This document shows positions 6,678-12,655 of a stretch of DNA of 13,631 nucleotides, piece by piece. The translations under genes were made by a program, and so were the position numbers. The number at the start of each line of letters is the position of its first letter. The stretch's first letter is position 1. The notes beneath the pieces were generated by a model. The model was not told the origin of the DNA. It did no database searches and saw only the letters and a list, made by a program, of their open reading frames with translations. Source of the DNA: an uncultured bacterium (lineage in GTDB: Bacteria > Methylomirabilota > Methylomirabilia > Rokubacteriales > CSP1-6); assembly GCA_946479205.1 (NCBI GenBank), contig CAMLFJ010000024.1:1-13631 (forward strand). The letters are read 5' to 3'.

Positions 6678-7514
6678 TCAGCGGATCAGCTTCGCGTACT
6701 GGTCGAGCAGGGGCAGGATCACGTCGCGCCCGTCGGAGGGCAGGCGCAGGATCGCCCGGGTGATGCCGGCGCCCGCGTAGGTCTCGAGCGTCGCCTCGTC
6801 CGGCCTGGCCCCGAAGACCGAGACCGAGATCGTCTTCATGTCGCGTCCGGCGCGCGCGGCCCGGGCCTGGAGGTCCTTGAGCCCGGCCAGGATCACGTCG
6901 CCCGCCCGGCCCCGCGGGAACCAGCCTTCGCAGTAGTCCACCACCCGCTGCAGCGTGTGCCCGCTCTCTCCGCCCAGCAGCACGGGCGGATGCGGCTTCT
7001 GGGCGGGCTTGGGCCAGGACCAGATCGGATCGAAATTCACGTGCTGGCCGTGGAACTGCGCCTCGTCCTTGGTCCAGATCTCCTTCATGGCCAGCACCTG
7101 CTCGCGCATCCGCTTGAAGCGGCTCTTGTACTCGGTGCCGTGATTCTCCATCTCGTCCTGGTTCCACCCGGCCCCGATCCCGAAGAGGAAGCGGCCGCCC
7201 GACAGCAAGTCGAGGCTCGCGACCTCCTTGGCGGCGGTGATCGTGTCGCGCTCGATGATCAGGCAGATGCCGGTGCCGATCTTGAGCCGCGTGGTCACCG
7301 CGGCCGCCGCCATCAGGGACACGAACGGATCGAAGGTGTGGGAGTACTCCTTGGGGAGCGGCTCGCCGCCCGGGAACGGGGTGCGGCGGCTGGTGGGGAT
7401 GTGGGTGTGCTCCGGCACGAACAGGGACTCGAAGCCGCGCTCCTCGGCGGCCCGGGCCAGCTCGTCGATGCGGATGGCATAGTCGGTGGCGAACATACAG
7501 AGACCGATGTGCAT
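6678..7514 (-). CDS. Luciferase-like monooxygenase (LLM), F420- or flavin-dependent oxidoreductase
   Basis: This 278-residue protein has the TIM-barrel pattern of the bacterial luciferase superfamily: MHIGLCMFATD at the start, AEERGFESLFVPEHTH (23-38), LKIGTGICLI (77-86), SLDLLSGGRFLFGIGAGWNQDEM (100-122, the flavin-binding core), RMREQV (135-140) and PVLLGGESGHTLQRV (177-191). The short length and GAGWN motif match the branch usually annotated as F420-dependent LLM oxidoreductases, but F420 versus FMN use cannot be proven from this. Substrate unknown. The ATG at 7514 has an AAGGAG site seven bases upstream, and the gene starts 14 bases after the carboxyltransferase stop, so it is the last gene of the right-hand operon. 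It could oxidise or reduce an intermediate of that pathway, but a general redox role is equally possible. Confidence 0.9.
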   Translation of the reverse strand: MHIGLCMFATDYAIRIDELARAAEERGFESLFVPEHTHIPTSRRTPFPGGEPLPKEYSHTFDPFVSLMAAAAVTTRLKIGTGICLIIERDTITAAKEVASLDLLSGGRFLFGIGAGWNQDEMENHGTEYKSRFKRMREQVLAMKEIWTKDEAQFHGQHVNFDPIWSWPKPAQKPHPPVLLGGESGHTLQRVVDYCEGWFPRGRAGDVILAGLKDLQARAARAGRDMKTISVSVFGARPDEATLETYAGAGITRAILRLPSDGRDVILPLLDQYAKLIR

Positions 7515-7521
7515 GGCATTT

Positions 7522-7527
7522 CTCCTT
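7522..7527 (-). promoter_or_regulatory. Strong ribosome binding site of the LLM gene
   Basis: AAGGAG on the minus strand, seven bases before the ATG at 7514. It selects that ATG and excludes the very long open frame that continues upstream as a shadow of the carboxyltransferase. Confidence 0.8.
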
Positions 7528-7528
7528 T

Positions 7529-9073
7529 TCAGACCGGCATCACGCCGTGCTTCTTCCAGGGCCGTTCGACCTTCTTGGTGCGGGCCATCTCGAGCGCGCG
7601 GATGACCACCGGGCGCGTCTCCCTCGGGTCGATGACGTCGTCGATGAGCGCGCCTCCCGCCGCGATGTACGGGTCGATCAGCCGGCGGAACTCCTCGACC
7701 CGCCGCGCCCGCTCCTCCTCGGGATTCGTCGACGCCGCGATCTCCTTCCTGAAGATGATGTTGGTGCCGCCCTCCGGCCCCATCACCGAGATCTCGGCGG
7801 TGGGCCAGGCCACGATCAGGTCGGGCTCGTAGGCGCGCCCGCACATCACGAAGTACCCCGCGCCGTAGGCCTTGCGCACCACCACCGTGACCTTCGGCAC
7901 GGTGGCCTCGCTGACCGCGTAGAGCATCTTGGCCCCGTGGCGGATGATACCCTGCCGCTCGACCTTGGAGCCCACCAGGAACCCGGGCACGTCCTGCAGG
8001 AACAGCAGCGGGACGTGGAAGGCGTCGCACAGCGTGATGAAGCGCGCCGCCTTGTCGGCCGCGTCCACGTCGAGCGCCCCACCCAGCACCATCGGCTGGT
8101 TCGCGACGATCCCCACCGGCCGGCCGCCCATCCGGGCGAGCCCGGTGATCAGGTTGCGGGCCCAGGCGGGCTTGATCTCGAAGAGCCGGCCGTGGTCGAC
8201 CAGGTGCCCGATCACCTTCTTCATGTCGTACGCGCGGCGCGCGCTGTCCGGCACGAGGCTCACCAGCGCCTCGTCCATCCGATCGGCGGGATCGTCGCAG
8301 GGCAGGACCGGGGGCTGCTCCAGGTTCGACGTCGGGAAGAACGAGAGATACTCCTTCACCGCCACCACGCAGGCCCGGTCGTCCGCGACCTCGAGGTCGG
8401 CCACCCCGGAGATCTCGGTGTGCACCTTGGAGCCGCCCAGCTCCTCCGCGCTGACGTCCTCGCCCACCACCGCCTTGACGAGCGGCGGCCCGCCGAGCGC
8501 CATGTGACTCGTCCCCTTCACCATCGGCACGAAGTCGGCGAGCGCCGGGATGTAGGCGGTGCCCGCCGCGCCCGGCCCCATCATGGCCGCCACCATCGGG
8601 ACGACGCCCGACATGATGGACTCCTCCCGGAAGAGAAGGCCCGAGCCCGCGAACGTGGAGCCGATCGCCTCCTGGATCCGGGCGCCCGCCGAGTCGATCA
8701 GCCAGATCATGGGCATGCGCTTGGTGAGCGCGATCTCCCGGGCCCGGTTGCACTTCACCTCGGCGGTGCGCCCCATCGAGCCGGCCATGACCGTGAAGTC
8801 GTAGGCGATGACCGCGGCGGGCCGGCCGTCGACCTTGCCGAAGCCGGCGACCACCCCGTCGGCGGGCGTCGTACGGCCCTTCATGGACGGGGCGATGTTG
8901 GCGTGGGTGGCGAGCACCCCGATCTCCTGGAAGGAACCGGGATCGAAGAGGAGGTCCAGGCGCTCGCGGACGGTCAGCTTGCCTTCCGCGTGCTGCTTGG
9001 CGATAGCCTCCGGCCCCCCCATCGCGACCGCCCGCTGCCGGCGCGCCCGGAGGTCGTCCGCCAGCTCCTTCAT
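7529..9073 (-). CDS. Biotin-dependent acyl-CoA carboxylase, carboxyltransferase (beta) subunit
   Basis: A complete 514-residue carboxyltransferase with two crotonase-like halves, normal for PccB/AccD/MccB-type beta subunits. KLTVRERLDLLFDPGSFQE (32-50) is the family start. The first oxyanion-hole region is GPGAAGTAYIPALADF (167-181); the second is RKAYGAGYFVMCGRAY (400-415), after DVPGFLVGSKVE and GIIRHGAKMLYA. It would transfer CO2 between biotin on a carrier protein and an acyl-CoA in the cytosol. The residue aligned with Asp422 of Streptomyces PccB (KAYGGAYD), which governs acyl-chain choice, is Phe408 here, and FVMCGRAY resembles methylcrotonyl/geranyl-CoA carboxylases, so a bulkier or branched acyl-CoA than propionyl-CoA is inferred. 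An in-frame GTG lies six bases upstream of the ATG. The biotin carrier is two genes upstream; no biotin carboxylase is in the window. Confidence 0.92.
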   Translation of the reverse strand: MKELADDLRARRQRAVAMGGPEAIAKQHAEGKLTVRERLDLLFDPGSFQEIGVLATHANIAPSMKGRTTPADGVVAGFGKVDGRPAAVIAYDFTVMAGSMGRTAEVKCNRAREIALTKRMPMIWLIDSAGARIQEAIGSTFAGSGLLFREESIMSGVVPMVAAMMGPGAAGTAYIPALADFVPMVKGTSHMALGGPPLVKAVVGEDVSAEELGGSKVHTEISGVADLEVADDRACVVAVKEYLSFFPTSNLEQPPVLPCDDPADRMDEALVSLVPDSARRAYDMKKVIGHLVDHGRLFEIKPAWARNLITGLARMGGRPVGIVANQPMVLGGALDVDAADKAARFITLCDAFHVPLLFLQDVPGFLVGSKVERQGIIRHGAKMLYAVSEATVPKVTVVVRKAYGAGYFVMCGRAYEPDLIVAWPTAEISVMGPEGGTNIIFRKEIAASTNPEEERARRVEEFRRLIDPYIAAGGALIDDVIDPRETRPVVIRALEMARTKKVERPWKKHGVMPV

Positions 9074-9084
9074 CCCCACCGGGA

Positions 9085-9588
9085 TCAGCCCTTCACGACC
9101 GCGACGCGGTAGGTATTGATCCCGGTGTCGGGCGGCGAGCCGCTGATCTGGGTGAGCATGGTCGCGGCCTCGCTGCGATGGTGGGTCGCGTGGTTGACCA
9201 CGTGCTGGAGGAGAGCGCCCAGGGCCACCTCGAACTCCTGGCCCTGCGTGTTCTGGTAGCGCACGGGCCGCGTCAGATCCGCCTCCGCGAGGCCCGCCAC
9301 GAACGCGCGCTGCTCGGCCTCGAACGCGTCCCACGTGGCGCGCAGCTCGCCCATGCTCGGGAAGTCCGCGTCGCCCCGCAGCCGGGACGGGGACGCCCCT
9401 TTCCAGCGGGCCAACCACACGTGGTCGGCGCCGTAGATGTGCGCGAACATGCCCTTGAGCGTGGGGAAGCTCCAGTGCTTGCCCATGTCGCGCGTCACCC
9501 CGTCGCCGAGGCCGGACGCGAGCTCGAAGAGCCGGCGGTTCGCCCACTGGTGATACTCGTAATGCTCCCGGATCAGCGCGATGGACAT
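9085..9588 (-). CDS. DinB/YfiT-like four-helix-bundle protein (putative metalloenzyme)
   Basis: This 167-residue protein starts MSIALIREHYEYHQWANRRLFE, the typical first helix of the DinB superfamily. The expected metal-binding histidines are visible: His50 in GMFAHIYGADHVW and His133/His137 in LQHVVNHATHHRSEA, a spacing usual for the fold. Members include damage-inducible DinB of Bacillus and thiol-dependent S-transferases; no specific reaction can be assigned. The ATG at 9588 has AAGGAG five bases upstream, which rules out the 16-residue longer form. It lies 22 bases after the biotin carrier stop and 11 bases before the carboxyltransferase, so it is co-transcribed between two parts of one enzyme, an unusual place that may point to a linked function or to simple gene insertion. 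Confidence 0.85.
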   Translation of the reverse strand: MSIALIREHYEYHQWANRRLFELASGLGDGVTRDMGKHWSFPTLKGMFAHIYGADHVWLARWKGASPSRLRGDADFPSMGELRATWDAFEAEQRAFVAGLAEADLTRPVRYQNTQGQEFEVALGALLQHVVNHATHHRSEAATMLTQISGSPPDTGINTYRVAVVKG

Positions 9589-9593
9589 GGCGT

Positions 9594-9599
9594 CTCCTT
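9594..9599 (-). promoter_or_regulatory. Ribosome binding site of the DinB-like gene
   Basis: AAGGAG on the minus strand, five bases before the ATG at 9588; it decides between this start and an in-frame ATG 48 bases upstream. Confidence 0.75.
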
Positions 9600-9610
9600 C
9601 GCGATGGGGA

Positions 9611-9826
9611 TCAGTCGAGGACCGCGACGGTGTCACCCTCCTGCACCGTCTGTCCCTCGGCGACCTTGATCTCGCGCACCTTGCCGGCGCGCGGGGCTTC
9701 CACCGGAATCTCCATCTTCATGGATTCGAGCACGATGACCGCGTCACCCGCGGCCACCGCATCGCCCGGCTGGGTGGTGATCTGGAACACCACGCCGGTG
9801 ATATGGGCTTTGACGTCCTCAGGCAT
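9611..9826 (-). CDS. Stand-alone biotin carboxyl carrier protein (biotinyl domain)
   Basis: A 71-residue protein that is nothing but one biotinyl domain. Residues 34-38 read ESMKM; Lys37 is the lysine expected to receive biotin from biotin protein ligase. Upstream are the paired turns (TQPGDAVAAGDAV, 18-30) and downstream the half-motif EAPRAGKV, then EGQTVQEGDTVAVLD. The Ala/Pro-rich linker and N-terminal part of long AccB proteins are absent, so it resembles small free carriers such as YngHB of Bacillus. It would shuttle CO2 between a biotin carboxylase and the carboxyltransferase encoded two genes downstream. AAGGAG six bases before the ATG fixes the start. The carboxylase that loads it must be encoded elsewhere. 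The 81 bases upstream hold a GC palindrome right after the acyl-CoA dehydrogenase. Confidence 0.93.
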   Translation of the reverse strand: MPEDVKAHITGVVFQITTQPGDAVAAGDAVIVLESMKMEIPVEAPRAGKVREIKVAEGQTVQEGDTVAVLD

Positions 9827-9832
9827 TGAGCG

Positions 9833-9838
9833 CTCCTT
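9833..9838 (-). promoter_or_regulatory. Ribosome binding site of the biotin carrier gene
   Basis: AAGGAG on the minus strand, six bases before the ATG at 9826. It excludes the 16-residue longer form that begins with an in-frame start at 9874. Confidence 0.75.
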
Positions 9839-9887
9839 GTCGGATTGTCGCGGCGTCGTTCGAGGCCGCCGCATTCTCTCACATCCG

Positions 9888-9903
9888 GCCGCCGGCCGGC
9901 GGC
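9888..9903. repeat. Perfect 16-base GC palindrome between acyl-CoA dehydrogenase and biotin carrier genes
   Basis: GCCGCCGGCCGGCGGC equals its own reverse complement. It begins four bases after the acyl-CoA dehydrogenase stop, in the longest gap (81 bases) of the right-hand operon. In RNA it can fold as six GC pairs with a four-base loop. No T-run follows in the direction of transcription. It could be a weak terminator, an mRNA 3'-end stabiliser or a dyad binding site. Confidence 0.4.
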
Positions 9904-9907
9904 GCGG

Positions 9908-11059
9908 CTAGTAGGGCAGGCTCTCGCGTCCCATCAGCTCCCGGGCCACCACCATCTTCATCACCTCGGAGGCCCCGTCGCCGATCTCGAGCCCGATCAC
10001 GTCGCGCATGCGCTGCTCGAACGGCAGCTCGTCGGTGTAGCCGTAGTGGCCGTGGAGCAGGAGGCACTGGTGGATCGTGTCCACCGCGAGCCGCGGGCCC
10101 CACCACTTGGTCATCGCCGACTCCTTGGTGTGGGGCCGCCCGTGGTCGGCCAGCCAGAGCGCCCGGTAGCAGAGCCAGCGGCAGGCCTCGAGATGCGTGG
10201 CCGCCTCCGCGATCGGGAAGGACACGCCCTGGAAGCGCGCGAGGGCGTGGCCGAACGCCTTGCGCTCCTTCACGTAGCCCATCGTCTCCTCGACCGACTG
10301 CTGGGCCACCCCGAGGCAGGCGAGCGCGATGCCGATGCGGTTGTAGTCGAAGCCCTGCATGACCTGGTAGAAGCCGGTGCCCTCCTCGCCCAGCCGGTGG
10401 GACGCGGGGAGGCGCACGTGATCGAAGGCCAGGACGGCCCGGCCGATGGCCCGGGTGCCCATGTCGCGCAGCGGGCTGCGCGAGACGCCCGGCAGATCGA
10501 GGGGCACCAGGAAGGCGGTCACGCCGCGCGCGCGGCCCGCGGGATCGGTGCGGGCGAAGACGATCGCGGCGTGCGCGGCCATGCCCAGGCTGATCCCGGA
10601 CTTCTCTCCGGTGATGACGTACCCGTCGCCGTCGCGCTCGGCCCGGCAGGCCAGATTGGCCGCGTCCGAGCCGGCGCCCGGCTCGGTGAGGGCGAGCGCG
10701 ACCACCGCTTCACCGGTCGCGGTCGGGGGCAGCCATCGCGTCTTGATCGCCTCGCTCCCGCTGCGGCCCAGGATCTCGCCGGCGAGGCCCGCGAGCTGGA
10801 TCCCGTAGGTGCAGCTGAAGTCGCCGCGGCCGATCTCCTCCATCGCGATACCGAAGGTGAGGAAGTCGGCTGGCTGGCCGCCGTAGGCCTCGGGGACGCG
10901 CAGGCCCAGCAGCCCCAGCTCGCCCATGCGCCGCCACGCCTCCCAGGGAAACTCACCGGTCCGGTCCCAGTGCGCCGAGCGGGGGGCGAGCTCCCGCCGA
11001 GCGAACTGCCGCAGCGTGCGCACCAGCTCGTCCTGCTCGGGCGAGAACGCGAGATCCAT
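9908..11059 (-). CDS. Acyl-CoA dehydrogenase with Asp at the usual catalytic Glu position
   Basis: This 383-residue flavoenzyme introduces an alpha,beta double bond in an acyl-CoA and passes electrons to ETF. The fold is complete: N-terminal helices, ALTEPGAGSD (123-132, FAD signature), a beta domain with VITGEKSGIS (148-157), KERKAFGHALARFQGVSF (264-281) and a C-terminal block ending RDVIGLEIGDGASEVMKMVVAREL. Aligning that block without gaps to short-chain enzymes (RDxxxxxIYEGTSEI) puts Asp361 where the catalytic Glu normally is and Gly for the preceding Tyr. The alternative base position used by isovaleryl-CoA dehydrogenase is Asn240. Asp361 is therefore the likely base, which suggests an unusual, possibly bulky substrate. 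The start has AGGAG four bases upstream, overlapping the stop of the crotonase gene seven bases away. Substrate unassigned. Confidence 0.92.
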   Translation of the reverse strand: MDLAFSPEQDELVRTLRQFARRELAPRSAHWDRTGEFPWEAWRRMGELGLLGLRVPEAYGGQPADFLTFGIAMEEIGRGDFSCTYGIQLAGLAGEILGRSGSEAIKTRWLPPTATGEAVVALALTEPGAGSDAANLACRAERDGDGYVITGEKSGISLGMAAHAAIVFARTDPAGRARGVTAFLVPLDLPGVSRSPLRDMGTRAIGRAVLAFDHVRLPASHRLGEEGTGFYQVMQGFDYNRIGIALACLGVAQQSVEETMGYVKERKAFGHALARFQGVSFPIAEAATHLEACRWLCYRALWLADHGRPHTKESAMTKWWGPRLAVDTIHQCLLLHGHYGYTDELPFEQRMRDVIGLEIGDGASEVMKMVVARELMGRESLPY

Positions 11060-11066
11060 GGGGCTC

Positions 11067-11843
11067 CTAGAACCTGGGCTTGCGCTTCTCGGCGAACGCG
11101 CGCAGGCCCTCGGCGGCGTCGGCCGAGCGCATGTGCTCGGCGACCAGCCGGCGTTCGAGCGCGAGGCCCTCCGCCAGCTCGGCGTCGAACGCGCGCGCCA
11201 CCAGCGCCTTCACGGTGCGATTGGCCGATCCGCTGCCCGCGGCGAGCGAGGCCGCCATCTCCTCCACCGCGGAGGCCAGTGCTCCGGCCGGGACCACGCG
11301 ATTGACGAGGCCCCAGGCGAGCGCCTCGGGCGCGGAGAGCCAGCCCCCGAGCAGCATGAGCTCCTTGGCCCGGCGCGCGCCGATGAGCCGGGGCAGCCGC
11401 TGGCTCCCCCCGCCGCCCGCCACCAGCCCGAAGTTCGCGTGCTGATCCCCGAGGCGTGCCGCCTGGTCGGCGACCACGAGGTCGGCCACCAGCACCAGCT
11501 CGAGCCCGCCCGCGAGGGCGAGCCCGTGCACTCCCGCGATGACCGGCACCGGCAGGGCCTCGATCCGGTCGAAGACGCGATGCCAGAGGCCCATGAAGGC
11601 GCCCCACCGCTCGGGATCGGGCGAGAGCTCGCGCACCGCGCGCAGGTCCGCGCCCGCGCAGAACGCGCGGCCCGCCGCGGTCAGGGTCACCACCCGCGCG
11701 CCGGGGTCGTCCTCCACCGCCCCGCAGGCGCGATCGAGATCGCGGAGCAGCTCGGGGCTGATCGCGTTCAGCCGGTCGGGCCGGTTGAGCGTGATGCGCG
11801 CGACGCCGCCGCTCGTCGCATAGGTGATCGTCTCGAGGTCCAT
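11067..11843 (-). CDS. Crotonase-fold protein, enoyl-CoA hydratase/isomerase family
   Basis: A complete 258-residue crotonase. ITLNRPDRLNAIS (17-29), GRAFCAGADLRA (58-69, first oxyanion-hole segment), VIAGVHGLALAGGLEL (101-116) and GGGGSQRLPRLIGARRAKEL (143-162) are the standard blocks. Glu115 matches the first catalytic Glu of rat mitochondrial hydratase (Glu144). At the place of the second one (Glu164, in GQPE), counting back from the shared QRL, His135 is found in GDQHANFG. Classical syn-hydration needs both glutamates, so this may be an isomerase, a hydrolase, a dehydratase of another kind, or a hydratase with altered chemistry. The ATG has GGGAG six bases upstream and lies 14 bases after the SDR stop. 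Family secure, reaction uncertain. Confidence 0.9.
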   Translation of the reverse strand: MDLETITYATSGGVARITLNRPDRLNAISPELLRDLDRACGAVEDDPGARVVTLTAAGRAFCAGADLRAVRELSPDPERWGAFMGLWHRVFDRIEALPVPVIAGVHGLALAGGLELVLVADLVVADQAARLGDQHANFGLVAGGGGSQRLPRLIGARRAKELMLLGGWLSAPEALAWGLVNRVVPAGALASAVEEMAASLAAGSGSANRTVKALVARAFDAELAEGLALERRLVAEHMRSADAAEGLRAFAEKRKPRF

Positions 11844-11857
11844 GGCCGTCTCCCGGC

Positions 11858-12655
11858 TCACATCATGGTGTAGCCGCCGCTCACCGAGAGGGTCTGCCCG
11901 GTGACGAAGGCCGCGGCGTCGGAGGCGAGGAACAGCACCGCGGGGGCCACGTCCTCGGGCTTGCCGATGCGCCGGAGCGGGTAGGCCTTGGCGATCCGCG
12001 CCTGCATGTCCGGCGCGCTCCACGCCCGGTTGGCCTCCGCCGCCCACATGCTGAGGCCGCCGAAGTCCTCCTCCGAGTCCGGGATCGTCATGCCGGGGCA
12101 GACCACGTTGAGCCGGATGCCGTGGCGGCCGACCTCGCGCGCGAGGCTCTTGGAGAGCGCGATGACGCCGGCCTTGCACGCGCCGTACACGCCCTCGCGG
12201 AACTCGCCCATGCGGCCCGCGTCCGAGCCCATGCTCACGATGGCCCCCGCCTTGCGCGCGATCATGCCGTCGAGCACGGCGCGCGTGCAGTTGATCATGC
12301 CCCAGAGGTTGAGCTGGATCTCCCGCTCCCATTCGGTCCGCTCCTTCTCGACGAAGAGCCGGTCGTAGGTCCAGCCCACGTTGTTCACCAGGACGTCCAC
12401 CCGGCCCGCGCGGCCCTCGACCTCGCGGACCATGGCCTGCACCGACTCCCAGCGGGTCACGTCGGTCGGCACGAGGGTGGCCGAGGCGGCCCCGAGCCCC
12501 TGGGCCTCCGCGACGACCTTGCGCCCCTGCCCCTCGTCGATCTCCGCCACCGTGAGGTGCACGCCTTCCTTCGCGAAGGCCAGGCTGATCGCCCGCCCGA
12601 TGTTGGAGCCGCCGCCGGTGACGATCACGCTCTTGCCGCCCAGGTTCAGGTTCAT
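11858..12655 (-). CDS. Short-chain dehydrogenase/reductase, BadH/FabG-like, probably NAD-dependent
   Basis: A 265-residue classical SDR. The cofactor motif is TGGGSNIG (13-20), NNVG at 91-94 replaces the usual NNAG, and the catalytic residues are Asn116, Ser144, Tyr157 and Lys161 (YGACK). An acidic residue after the second strand (Glu38 in VAEID) favours NAD(H) over NADP(H). SLAREVGRHGIRLNVVCPGMT (170-190) and the ending TLSVSGGYTMM resemble, from memory, BadH, the 2-hydroxycyclohexanecarboxyl-CoA dehydrogenase of Rhodopseudomonas; this is suggestive only, because SDRs are numerous. Residues 191-215, the substrate loop, contain two Trp and several acids. It would oxidise a hydroxyacyl-CoA made by a hydratase in this set. 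Its ATG overlaps the ligase stop by four bases, so the two are probably coupled. Confidence 0.9.
   Translation of the reverse strand: MNLNLGGKSVIVTGGGSNIGRAISLAFAKEGVHLTVAEIDEGQGRKVVAEAQGLGAASATLVPTDVTRWESVQAMVREVEGRAGRVDVLVNNVGWTYDRLFVEKERTEWEREIQLNLWGMINCTRAVLDGMIARKAGAIVSMGSDAGRMGEFREGVYGACKAGVIALSKSLAREVGRHGIRLNVVCPGMTIPDSEEDFGGLSMWAAEANRAWSAPDMQARIAKAYPLRRIGKPEDVAPAVLFLASDAAAFVTGQTLSVSGGYTMM

Noticed and set aside
6678..8753. A 691-residue fusion reading of the LLM gene with its upstream frame
   Set aside because: The upstream part is an out-of-frame shadow of the carboxyltransferase; a strong AAGGAG site and ATG at 7514 mark the real start.
7547..9112. 521-codon open frame on the plus strand opposite the carboxyltransferase
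   Set aside because: Same antisense effect of codon bias; low-complexity composition, no recognisable motif, and exact overlap with a well-supported gene.
7514..9588. A sodium-pumping biotin decarboxylase complex
   Set aside because: The carrier and carboxyltransferase would fit, but no membrane beta subunit or gamma/delta anchor is encoded in the window, so the idea is kept only as an alternative in the findings.
9845..11305. 486-codon open frame on the plus strand opposite the acyl-CoA dehydrogenase and crotonase
   Set aside because: It spans two clear genes and the gap between them on the other strand, and its product is Arg/Ala/Gly/His-rich without motifs.
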